The notes under the pieces: model-generated
Told to the model about the DNA's origin: nothing
The model's input: only the letters and a program-made list of their open reading frames with translations
The model's database searches: none
Shown here: in pieces, positions 1 through 5,698 of the stretch
How positions within the stretch are numbered: position 1 is the first letter of the stretch
Layout of the letters: each line of letters begins with the position of its first letter
Made by a program: the position numbers and the translations under genes
Assembly (NCBI GenBank): GCA_910586845.1
Contig: CAJUJV010000079.1
Coordinates: 1 to 9,342, forward strand
Direction: 5' to 3'
Length of the DNA: 9,342 nt
Source of the DNA: an uncultured Hungatella sp.
GTDB taxonomy: Bacteria; Bacillota; Clostridia; Lachnospirales; Lachnospiraceae

Positions 1-575
1 CCATGGACACACGTTTCGATGAGATCGATAAACGGCTCGATGCCATGGACACACGCTTTGATGAGATCGATAAACGGCTCGATGCCATGGACACACGCTT
101 CGACAAGATCGATAAACGGCTCGACGAGATGGATAAACGGCTCGATGCCATGGACACACGCTTTGATGAGATCGATAAACGGCTCGATGCCATGGACACA
201 CGCTTCGACAAGATCGATAAACGGCTCGATGCCATGGACACACGCTTCGACGAGATCGACAGCCGGCTCGATGCCGTCGATAACCGGTTCGACGAGATGG
301 ACAAACGCTTCGATAAAAAACTGGTCAGAGCCGAAAGCTCCATACTGGTTAAAATAGACAGGCGGCTGGCCAAATCCGAAAATCTGGTGTTGGAAGAGAT
401 GGAACGCACTCGCAGAAATCTGGAAGTAAAGATCCAAAATGTCCAGAACAATCTGGACCATATCCAGGAATACTACCGGATTACCCGCTTAGAGCAGGAC
501 AATGCGGTTATGATCCTCCGCATCGTATCCGACCTGCAGAATCGGGTCGAGATACTGGAACAGAAAACCGCATGA
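1..575 (+). CDS. Coiled-coil repeat protein, 5' end possibly outside window
   Basis: Function is not recognised. The visible 190 residues open with a 14-residue repeat (MDTRFDEIDKRLDA and close variants). Hydrophobic residues fall at positions 1, 5, 8 and 12 of each unit, the 4-3 spacing of a heptad coiled coil, and the other positions are charged. After about residue 105 the repeats decay into a non-repetitive, still helical and charged tail that ends in a probable second coiled coil (EYYRITRLEQDN, then DLQNRVEILEQ). There is no membrane segment or signal peptide in the visible part. The reading frame is open to the window edge and the Met at position 3 is simply the first Met of a repeat with no visible ribosome binding site, so the true start probably lies upstream. 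Short coiled-coil proteins of this kind are common in Clostridia and mostly uncharacterised. A structural or oligomerising role is only a guess. It is followed by argG on the same strand, which has its own promoter. Confidence 0.75.
   Translation, partial: MDTRFDEIDKRLDAMDTRFDEIDKRLDAMDTRFDKIDKRLDEMDKRLDAMDTRFDEIDKRLDAMDTRFDKIDKRLDAMDTRFDEIDSRLDAVDNRFDEMDKRFDKKLVRAESSILVKIDRRLAKSENLVLEEMERTRRNLEVKIQNVQNNLDHIQEYYRITRLEQDNAVMILRIVSDLQNRVEILEQKTA
3..317 (+). repeat. In-frame 42-bp tandem repeats encoding heptad pairs
   Basis: Units start at about 3, 45, 87, 150, 192 and 234, with a 21-bp half unit at 129-149 and a degenerate unit from 276. Units at 45 and 150 look identical, and those at 87 and 192 are nearly so, so a block of about 105 bp (2.5 units) seems to have been duplicated. 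Identity extends to synonymous positions, which points to recent expansion by slippage or unequal crossing-over rather than old protein-level selection. Confidence 0.9.
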
Positions 576-613
576 GATTCTCATATTTTTTTTCTGACCA
601 GCTGATTTATGGG

Positions 614-642
614 TTGCAATTTCTTGCAAAATGATGTATATT
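614..642 (+). promoter_or_regulatory. Probable sigma-A promoter of argG
   Basis: A -35-like TTGCAA (614-619) is separated by 17 nt from a -10-like TATATT (637-642), about 57 nt ahead of the argG start. TTGCAA recurs at 624-629, giving the inverted repeat TTGCAA-N4-TTGCAA that overlaps the -35 box and could be an operator. A weak ARG-box-like sequence overlaps the -10. The 124-nt gap between the genes shows no T-box or riboswitch that I can recognise. Confidence 0.5.
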
Positions 643-681
643 TATGAATGTTTCAAAAATCCCAGGAATTCGGTTAATCTC

Positions 682-688
682 AGGAAGG
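682..688 (+). promoter_or_regulatory. Ribosome binding site of argG
   Basis: AGGAAGG lies 11 nt before the ATG at 700. Another ATG at 692 is nearer to it but is in a different frame that does not encode ArgG, so 700 is chosen as the start because the ArgG N-terminus (MKEKVILAYSGGLDTT) begins there. Confidence 0.65.
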
Positions 689-699
689 AACGATGAATT

Positions 700-1887
700 A
701 TGAAAGAGAAAGTGATCTTAGCTTATTCGGGCGGTCTGGACACCACCGCCATTATCCCGTGGTTAAAGGAACATTTTGATTATGAGGTGGTCTGCTGCTG
801 TATCGACTGCGGCCAGGGCAGCGAGCTGGACGGGCTGGAAGAGAGAGCCAGACTGTCAGGCGCCTCCAAGCTGTACATCGAGGATCTGGTGGACGATTTC
901 TGTGACAACTACATCATGCCCTGCGTCCAGGCCGGCGCCGTGTATGAGCACAAGTATCTGCTGGGCACCTCCATGGCCCGTCCCGCCATCGCCAAGCGGC
1001 TGGTGGAGATCGCCAGAAAGGAGGGCGCTTCTGCCATCTGCCACGGAGCCACCGGCAAGGGCAACGACCAGATCCGTTTCGAGCTGGGCATCAAGGCTCT
1101 GGCTCCGGACCTGAAGATCATCGCTCCTTGGCGTATGACCGATGTATGGACCATGCAGTCCCGCGAAGATGAGATCCAGTACTGCAAGCAGCACGGCATC
1201 CATCTTCCCTTCTCCGCCGACTCAAGCTACAGCAGGGACCGGAACTTATGGCACATCAGCCACGAAGGCCTGGAGCTGGAGGACCCGGCCAATGAACCCA
1301 ATTACGATCATCTCCTGGTCCTGGGCGTAACTCCGGAGAAGGCTCCCGATGAAGGCGAATATGTGACCATGACATTCGAGAAGGGAATCCCCACCAGCGT
1401 CAACGGGGAGAAGATGAAGGTCTCCGACATCATCCGCAGATTAAACGAGCTGGGCGGAAAGCACGGCATCGGTATCGTGGACATCGTGGAGAACCGGGTC
1501 GTGGGCATGAAATCCCGGGGCGTCTATGAGACTCCCGGCGGAACCATCCTGATGGAGGCTCATGATCAGCTGGAGGAGCTGGTCCTTGACCGGGCCACCA
1601 TGGAAGTGAAGAAAGACATGGCCAATAAGATGGCTCAGATCGTGTATGAGGGCAAATGGTTCACTCCTCTCCGGGAAGCGGTTCAGGCCTTCGTCACCTC
1701 CACCCAGGAGTATGTCACCGGCGAAGTAAAGTTTAAGCTGTACAAGGGCAATATCATCAAGGCAGGCACGACCTCTCCCTACTCTCTGTACAGCGAGTCC
1801 CACCATGACGCCGACGGTTTCATCACCCTCTTCGGGCTGCCGCTGAAGGTCCGCGCCATGAAGATGGCGGAAGTCAAGAAACAGTAG
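700..1887 (+). CDS. argG: Argininosuccinate synthase
   Basis: This is the cytoplasmic enzyme that joins citrulline and aspartate using ATP, giving argininosuccinate, AMP and pyrophosphate: the penultimate step of arginine synthesis. At 395 residues it is full length for the family (about 400). The N-type ATP-pyrophosphatase loop AYSGGLDTT is at residues 8-16. The block YLLGTSMARP is at 86-95 and CHGATGKGNDQIRFE at 114-128, both family signatures for substrate and nucleotide binding. SYSRDRNLWHISHEG with LEDP (176-196) and the MKSRGVYETPGG block follow in the expected order. I see no frameshift or missing key residue. Upstream is a coiled-coil gene with no obvious link. Downstream, merR is convergent, so argG seems to be transcribed alone. 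The usual partner argH is not in the window and must lie elsewhere. Regulation by arginine is plausible, but the operator evidence is weak. Confidence 0.97.
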   Translation: MKEKVILAYSGGLDTTAIIPWLKEHFDYEVVCCCIDCGQGSELDGLEERARLSGASKLYIEDLVDDFCDNYIMPCVQAGAVYEHKYLLGTSMARPAIAKRLVEIARKEGASAICHGATGKGNDQIRFELGIKALAPDLKIIAPWRMTDVWTMQSREDEIQYCKQHGIHLPFSADSSYSRDRNLWHISHEGLELEDPANEPNYDHLLVLGVTPEKAPDEGEYVTMTFEKGIPTSVNGEKMKVSDIIRRLNELGGKHGIGIVDIVENRVVGMKSRGVYETPGGTILMEAHDQLEELVLDRATMEVKKDMANKMAQIVYEGKWFTPLREAVQAFVTSTQEYVTGEVKFKLYKGNIIKAGTTSPYSLYSESHHDADGFITLFGLPLKVRAMKMAEVKKQ

Positions 1888-1936
1888 AGATCCATTCCCC
1901 GCCCACGGGGTGCAATAAAATACCCGTAACATTTCA

Positions 1937-1963
1937 GGCGGCCATGGCTCACCCATGACCGCC
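1937..1963. terminator. Hairpin between convergent argG and merR
   Basis: GGCGGCCATGG (1937-1947) pairs with CCATGACCGCC (1953-1963) in 10 of 11 positions around a 5-nt loop, in the 79-nt gap between the two stop codons. The stem is strong but only a short T-poor stretch follows in either direction, so it may be an imperfect bidirectional terminator or a transcript-end stabiliser. Confidence 0.5.
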
Positions 1964-1966
1964 TTG

Positions 1967-2806
1967 TCATCGAAATTTCAGAGGCACCTGCAGCCGCAGG
2001 AACATAGACCTTTTTTCGCTGTCAAATACATTGAACTCTGTCAGCACCTCACAGATATAGTCTCCGCTGATGGTATACTGATGGTCCCTGCAGTAATTCA
2101 GGAGCCTTCCCGCATACTCCGGCTCATCGTCGAAACTGTCCAGATAGATACAGGCGTACATGGCGCTGTCGATGGAACGCACCGACTCATGATCAGGAAA
2201 ATCATCATCCACAAAGAGAAAGATCTCGTGGGAGATCATCCTGAGAGCCAGAAAATCTTCCCGTCCCAGGATGGTTCCGGCATTGCAGTAATAGACCTGG
2301 GGCAGTCCCTGGCTGATCAGGTCTTCTTTCAGATCTTCCAGGATCTCTTCGTACACGGAGATGTCATGCTCATAAAAATTCGTATCCGTGTGCATCACGT
2401 ACACTTTCCGGTGAGGGATGTACTCCACGGTGATCATGCCGCAGTCCGGCGCTTTCCGAAACCTCTCCACACTCTCGATAGCCCGGGTGATGGCCCCCAT
2501 CCGCAGCTGCAGCTGACTGATTTCCTCCTTCACCTGCTTCTTCTTGCTGATCAGGGTGGACTCAATGAGCTGGATATCTTTCTTTTCCAGAATCTCCCGG
2601 ATCTCTCCCAGACTCATGCCCAGTTCCTTCATATACTGGATCATATCCAGTCTGGCCTTCTGATGGATACTGTAGTACCGGTAATTGGTCTCCGGGTCCG
2701 TGTAGCATGGCCTTAAGATTCCCACCTTGTCATAGAGCCGCAGAGTCGTAATGGAAACCCGGTTGAACCTGGCCATCTCGCCGATCTTCATCATCTTATC
2801 ATCCAT
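1967..2806 (-). CDS. MerR-family regulator with BmrR-like effector domain
   Basis: A 279-residue cytoplasmic DNA-binding protein of the multidrug-type MerR class. The winged HTH occupies residues 6-50: KIGEMARFNRVSITTLRLYD is the helix-turn-helix and NYRYYS the wing. A dimerisation helix covers about 76-118. The C-terminal 160 residues resemble the GyrI/BmrR-like ligand-binding fold, including a late GDYICEVLTEF stretch with an acidic residue (E253) in a position often used to bind cationic ligands in this class, and the typical closing MFLRLQVPLKF. The ATG at 2806 is chosen because AGGGGAGG ends 6 nt upstream. The gene is divergent from the dehydrogenase gene, whose promoter carries the diagnostic MerR architecture, so that gene is its most likely target. 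The inducer is unknown. No metal-binding cysteine cluster is present, which argues against a metal sensor. Confidence 0.92.
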   Translation of the reverse strand: MDDKMMKIGEMARFNRVSITTLRLYDKVGILRPCYTDPETNYRYYSIHQKARLDMIQYMKELGMSLGEIREILEKKDIQLIESTLISKKKQVKEEISQLQLRMGAITRAIESVERFRKAPDCGMITVEYIPHRKVYVMHTDTNFYEHDISVYEEILEDLKEDLISQGLPQVYYCNAGTILGREDFLALRMISHEIFLFVDDDFPDHESVRSIDSAMYACIYLDSFDDEPEYAGRLLNYCRDHQYTISGDYICEVLTEFNVFDSEKRSMFLRLQVPLKFR

Positions 2807-2866
2807 GGATATCCTCCCCTGAAGTCTGATCCAGCATCAGAGTTTTTCGTGATTCTGTATACTTTT

Positions 2867-2894
2867 ATTATAGTAATTTTTCTGTTTTTGGCAA
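2867..2894 (-). promoter_or_regulatory. Probable sigma-A promoter of the merR gene
   Basis: Read on the minus strand, TTGCCA (2894-2889) is followed after 16 nt by a perfect TATAAT (2872-2867), about 60 nt before the merR ATG. The leader contains a small dyad, CTGAT-N5-ATCAG (2826-2840). The spacing is ordinary, unlike the opposite-facing promoter. Confidence 0.6.
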
Positions 2895-3036
2895 GATATT
2901 TTCTAAACCATGGCTTTTTCTCTTCTTTTTTCGTCCATTTATCTTATATAACCCCACTGTTTTTTTCCATTTTTCTGTCGATTTGTCCATTGATCCTTAT
3001 CCGCAGAACTGTCTGTTAATTTTTCCACAATCTTCC

Positions 3037-3067
3037 TTGACTCTCACCCTGGACGAGGATCTATACT
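3037..3067 (+). promoter_or_regulatory. MerR-type promoter/operator of the dehydrogenase gene
   Basis: TTGACT (3037-3042) and TATACT (3062-3067) are excellent -35 and -10 boxes but are 19 nt apart, longer than the 17 nt used by ordinary sigma-A promoters and typical of promoters that MerR-family activators untwist. The spacer is covered by an imperfect dyad centred at 3050 (3039-3061). Its arms match in 7 of 11 positions, with GA..CTC on the left mirrored by GAG..TC on the right, similar in form to known drug-responsive MerR operators. The presence of a MerR gene divergently upstream makes this the likely target site. Confidence 0.75.
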
Positions 3068-3101
3068 ATAACTATCACAAGAATACACTTTGTCCATCGA
3101 G

Positions 3102-3108
3102 AAGGAGG
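3102..3108 (+). promoter_or_regulatory. Ribosome binding site deciding the dehydrogenase start
   Basis: AAGGAGG lies 8 nt before the ATG at 3117. An in-frame TTG at 3090 would start upstream of, and translate through, this site, so the ATG at 3117 is preferred. Confidence 0.9.
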
Positions 3109-3116
3109 TTTTCATT

Positions 3117-4142
3117 ATGAGCAAGATTAAAGTGGTACAGTACGGCTGCGGCAAGATGAGCAAATATATCCTGCGCTACCTTTACGAGAAGGGCGCACAG
3201 ATCGTGGGCGCCATTGATGTAAATCCGGAGATCGTGGGTATGGATGTAGGCGACTACGCAGAGCTGGGCGTAAAGACGGGCATCCTCATCAGCGACAATG
3301 CCGAAGAAGTTCTGGACAACACGGATCCCGATATCGCAGTAGTCACTCTGTTCAGTCTGGTAAGCGACTGCTATGATCATTTCGTAAACTGCTTAAGCCG
3401 CGGCATCAGCGTGATCACCACCTGTGAGGAAGCCACCTACTGCTGGACCACGGATCCGGTCCGGGCCAATCACCTGGATGTTCTGGCCAAGGAAAACAAC
3501 TGTACTTTCGTAGGCAGCGGTATGGAAGACACCTTCTGGGTAAATATGGTCAGCATGGTTGCGGGAAGCTGCCACAATATCAAGAAGATCGAAGGCGCTG
3601 TCAGCTACAATGTAGAGGATTACGGACTGGCTCTGGCCAAGGCTCACGGCGTGGACCTGACACCGGAAGAATTTGAGAACCAGATCGCTCATCCTGAAGT
3701 TCTGGAGCCCTCCTATGTGTGGAACTCCAACGAGGCCCTGGCTGCCAAGATGGGCTGGACCATCAAGAGCCAGACTCAGAAATGTGTTCCCTACTTCCAT
3801 CAGGGAGACCTGTACTCCTCCACCATGGGCAAGGACATCAAGGAAGGCAACTGCATCGGCATGGCGGCTGTCGTGACCACAGAGACCTTCCAGGGTCCGG
3901 TGATCGAGACTCAGTGTATCGGCAAGGTATACGGACCTGATGACGGAGATATGTGCGACTGGAAGATCACCGGAGAGCCGGATACGGAATTCCATGTAGT
4001 GAAGCCCGCCACCGTAGAGCACACCTGCGCTACCATCGTAAACAGGATCCCCGCAGTGCTCCGCGCTCCTGCCGGCCTGGTTACCATGGACGAGCTGGAT
4101 GAGATCGAGTACATGACTTATCCCATGGAGTTTTACTGCTAA
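3117..4142 (+). CDS. 2,4-diaminopentanoate dehydrogenase-like oxidoreductase
   Basis: A 341-residue cytoplasmic NAD(P)-dependent dehydrogenase related to the DapB N-terminal domain and to 2,4-diaminopentanoate dehydrogenase (Ord). The Rossmann fold starts at once: KVVQYGCGKMS (residues 5-15) holds the glycine-rich loop, and the acidic residue in GAIDVNP (D34) ends strand 2, often a sign of NAD preference. TTCEEATYCW (101-110) and the GSGMEDTFWVNM region (133-144) follow, then a large C-terminal catalytic region with the conserved-looking blocks NVEDYGLALAKAHGV, YVWNSNEALAAKMGW and VEHTCATIVNRIP. Proteins of this type are often labelled 'dihydrodipicolinate reductase' in Clostridia, but length and C-terminus do not suit a lysine-pathway DapB. 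The ornithine-fermentation partners oraE/oraS are not present, so the substrate is uncertain: an amino or diamino acid is inferred. It is probably monocistronic, switched on by the divergent MerR protein, and ends at a strong terminator. Confidence 0.8.
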   Translation: MSKIKVVQYGCGKMSKYILRYLYEKGAQIVGAIDVNPEIVGMDVGDYAELGVKTGILISDNAEEVLDNTDPDIAVVTLFSLVSDCYDHFVNCLSRGISVITTCEEATYCWTTDPVRANHLDVLAKENNCTFVGSGMEDTFWVNMVSMVAGSCHNIKKIEGAVSYNVEDYGLALAKAHGVDLTPEEFENQIAHPEVLEPSYVWNSNEALAAKMGWTIKSQTQKCVPYFHQGDLYSSTMGKDIKEGNCIGMAAVVTTETFQGPVIETQCIGKVYGPDDGDMCDWKITGEPDTEFHVVKPATVEHTCATIVNRIPAVLRAPAGLVTMDELDEIEYMTYPMEFYC

Positions 4143-4155
4143 GACGGATTATACG

Positions 4156-4197
4156 AAAAAAGGCAGCCATATCCCCGACAGGATGTGGCTGCTTTTT
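4156..4197. terminator. Strong bidirectional intrinsic terminator
   Basis: A 12-bp stem (4163-4174 with 4181-4192, one G-T pair) closes a 6-nt loop CCGACA. It is followed on the plus strand by TTTTT and preceded by AAAAAA, so it has a U-tract in both directions. It serves the dehydrogenase gene and the convergent hydrolase gene. Confidence 0.93.
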
Positions 4198-4208
4198 GAT
4201 CAAAAAGC

Positions 4209-5252
4209 TTAATTCAGATAAGCAATATCCTCATTTTGAGGAAGTTCAAAATACCTGATATCCGGATTGCCTTCCAGCCCCAGAAGCCGGACTGCATTGA
4301 TACGCCTGTTCTTGCAGGTGGAGAAATAATAGGTTCCGCTCTCTGCACACATGGCGCTGATGCACAGCGTCTGGTCATAGGCGTCGCCTGCCTCATCCTT
4401 CTCAGGCCGCATGACGATTCCTTCCGGGATATTCACGGCAGAAAACTGATTGAACATCCGGGAGATCCCATCCACTTCATTTTCCCCTTTAACCGCATAA
4501 TGTTTCATGACAGCCATCCGGACAAACCGGGATGGGGAAGAATAGTCGCCGGGCAGGCCGAAACCGCCGCCGGAGCTGATACTGACTCCCTGGATCTTAA
4601 GGTCGAGAAAATCATGAGAGGCATCCAGAATATTGGATACCGAAGCATAGTTGCACAGATTGGTGTGCTGCCACGGATAACCCGGACTGTTGGTCATGAC
4701 TCCGATGGTATCCCTGTGAATCTGCAGGCCTCCCTCATCGGGCTCAATAATAATGGTTTCTCCGGTCCGGTCGGAAAAAATATAATGGACCGTCATCTCA
4801 CATCCAAAGATCTTCTCCCCCGTAAGATTTAAAGAAAGAACCAGGGAAGCCGCCTCTTCCACGGAAGCACACTGACTCAGCAGATATCCTGTAAGGAATC
4901 CGGGATGAATATTCATGTGGCGGCTGTCCCTCACCTGGTCATAGGCCGCATATCCGGGATAATTCAGCAGCCCTCCCATGACCCCCATCTCGTTCACCCC
5001 ATCCACCATGACCGGAGAGGCCAGACCGGTAATGGCCATTCCCCCGAAAGCATACCGGCTTCGCACAAAATCCCGGTATTTCTCATTGATCTCCAGCTTC
5101 AGGGGATAGTTTCTGGGGACCACTGCGATGCGGTTTCCTTTCAGATTTCCGCACTGGTCATAAGTTCTTCCCAGAAGATGCATATTGTCTTTGGTCTCCC
5201 AGGTAAAACAGGTGCAGCCCATATCGGCAAAGGGATTCTTGGTATTGTTCAT
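4209..5252 (-). CDS. Choloylglycine hydrolase / penicillin V acylase family amidase
   Basis: A 347-residue Ntn-hydrolase of the family that cleaves amides of bile salts, penicillin V or acyl-homoserine lactones. Numbering from the ATG at 5252, the predicted nucleophile is Cys13 in GCTCFTWETKD, which must become N-terminal to work. Arg29 and Asp32 are in LLGRTYD, Asn87 in DGVNEMGVMGG, Asn188 in MTNSPGYPWQHTNL and Arg242 in SPSRFVRM. These are the positions occupied by catalytic residues in characterised members, and all are present. Twelve residues precede the cysteine, whereas many bile salt hydrolases have only Met. A TTG at 5264 is in frame but sits 1 nt after the AAAGGAG site. The ATG at 5252 is 13 nt after it, and an ATG at 5222 (Met-Gly-Cys) has no visible ribosome binding site. 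The WQHTNL pattern leans towards general linear amidases, so bile salt activity is not assured. No clear signal peptide or confident promoter was found. The 11-nt palindrome ATACAGTGTAT (5294-5304) lies in the leader. Confidence 0.88.
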   Translation of the reverse strand: MNNTKNPFADMGCTCFTWETKDNMHLLGRTYDQCGNLKGNRIAVVPRNYPLKLEINEKYRDFVRSRYAFGGMAITGLASPVMVDGVNEMGVMGGLLNYPGYAAYDQVRDSRHMNIHPGFLTGYLLSQCASVEEAASLVLSLNLTGEKIFGCEMTVHYIFSDRTGETIIIEPDEGGLQIHRDTIGVMTNSPGYPWQHTNLCNYASVSNILDASHDFLDLKIQGVSISSGGGFGLPGDYSSPSRFVRMAVMKHYAVKGENEVDGISRMFNQFSAVNIPEGIVMRPEKDEAGDAYDQTLCISAMCAESGTYYFSTCKNRRINAVRLLGLEGNPDIRYFELPQNEDIAYLN

Positions 5253-5338
5253 ATCTCTGATCAAACTCCTTTCCGGTCTGTAAAAGACTTATAATACAGT
5301 GTATCCGTCAAGGAGTTTTCTGATTCAAAGAATTTCTT

Positions 5339-5416
5339 TTACTGGGTCAGATCCGCAAACCGATACATGGGCTCACCCTTCTCGTTGACCTCAACCCCTG
5401 TAAGCCTGGGGTGGTT
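5339..5416 (-). pseudogene. Frameshifted unrecognised C-terminal tail
   Basis: In the frame next to that of the TctB/TctA remnant, the minus strand reads NHPRLTG, then VEVNEKGEPMYRFADLTQ and a TAA stop (5341-5339). This reads as real protein, whereas the tail in the remnant's own frame (GLRSTRRVSPCIGLRI) does not. A one-base loss or two-base gain in the run around 5408-5416 would join PRLT to the TctA scrap, whose family often has PRFT at this point. What follows PRLT does not look like TctA. I do not recognise the parent protein. Confidence 0.45.
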
Positions 5417-5670
5417 CCGTCGATGGGCGCCATGCCGATCTGGGTAAACATAAGCCCCAGCATGCCTGCCAGAAGACCGCGTACCATATTTCCGGAGGAA
5501 AGGGTCACCGCCAAGGCAAAGATGATGCCTCCGATTGCCATAGGCATGAAATCCGGTCCAATATCCATAACTTTGGACTTTGGCAGTATCTTGGCCATAA
5601 CCATCATCAAGACCGAAACCGCCATAAAGAACACGCCTGCTATAATGTCCCCATATTCTTTAAAGAACAT
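5347..5670 (-). pseudogene. Chimeric remnant: TctB N-terminus fused to TctA scrap
   Basis: The open frame of 107 residues cannot be a working transporter. Residues 1 to about 56 match the start of TctB, the small two-pass subunit of tripartite tricarboxylate transporters: membrane segment 8-26 (DIIAGVFFMAVSV...), then IGPDFMPM and a second hydrophobic segment 41-57, the usual GPxFxP pattern. From about residue 57 the sequence switches to an internal piece of the large subunit TctA (LSSGNMVRGLLAGMLGL, then TQIGMAPIDGT), which in intact proteins lies well inside a roughly 500-residue membrane protein. After residue 86 the frame is lost. The ATG at 5670 is preferred over an in-frame TTG at 5688 because AAGGGG lies 8 nt upstream of it. 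It sits 28 nt after the second dehydratase gene, the natural place for tctB in a glucarate operon. A large deletion plus a frameshift is the simplest reading. The solute-binding subunit TctC is absent. Confidence 0.7.
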
Positions 5671-5698
5671 GTTCCATTCCCCTTCCAAAGAATAATTT

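Larger units (their letters stand above)
2807..3116. other. 310-nt divergent intergenic region, merR / dehydrogenase
   Basis: This stretch has no gene that I can support. It holds the merR promoter and leader on the left, the MerR-type promoter and ribosome binding site of the dehydrogenase on the right, and between them about 140 nt of strongly pyrimidine-rich sequence on the plus strand (2895-3036) in which I see no further motif. Confidence 0.7.

Noticed and set aside
3..317. CRISPR-like or non-coding satellite array
   Set aside because: Units are adjacent, with no spacers, stay in frame and encode a regular heptad pattern.
19..357. Second long plus-strand frame inside the coiled-coil repeats
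   Set aside because: It is open only because the 42-bp repeats keep any frame free of stops. It overlaps the better frame and its Trp/His/Met-rich product looks like no real protein.
576..699. T-box or riboswitch upstream of argG
   Set aside because: The gap is only 124 nt, with no T-box bulge, specifier stem, anti-terminator or terminator hairpin visible.
1897..1910. CCCCG-N4-CGGGG hairpin just after argG as terminator
   Set aside because: The 5-bp stem has no T-run on either strand. The longer hairpin at 1937-1963 is the better candidate.
1955..2716. 253-codon open frame antisense to merR
   Set aside because: It is the complement of a clear MerR protein, has no ribosome binding site or family features, and is rich in His/Leu/Asp from antisense codons.
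3090..3116. TTG start extending the dehydrogenase by nine residues
   Set aside because: The extension would translate through the AAGGAGG ribosome binding site. The ATG at 3117 has ideal spacing and begins the Rossmann fold.
4236..4832. 198-codon plus-strand frame over the hydrolase
   Set aside because: It is antisense to an intact hydrolase with all catalytic residues and has no ribosome binding site or recognisable domain.
5253..5264. TTG start for the choloylglycine hydrolase relative
   Set aside because: It lies 1 nt from the ribosome binding site and adds four residues with no family support.
5265..5338. Promoter for the hydrolase gene
   Set aside because: TTGACG (5311-5306) and TTGAAT (5328-5323) occur on the minus strand, but no -10 box lies at proper spacing. 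The best pairing is TTGAAT with TACACT at 19 nt, too weak to list.
5411..5695. Plus-strand frame over the transporter remnant
   Set aside because: It is antisense to recognisable TctB/TctA sequence; the hydrophobic stretches come from the complementary codons.
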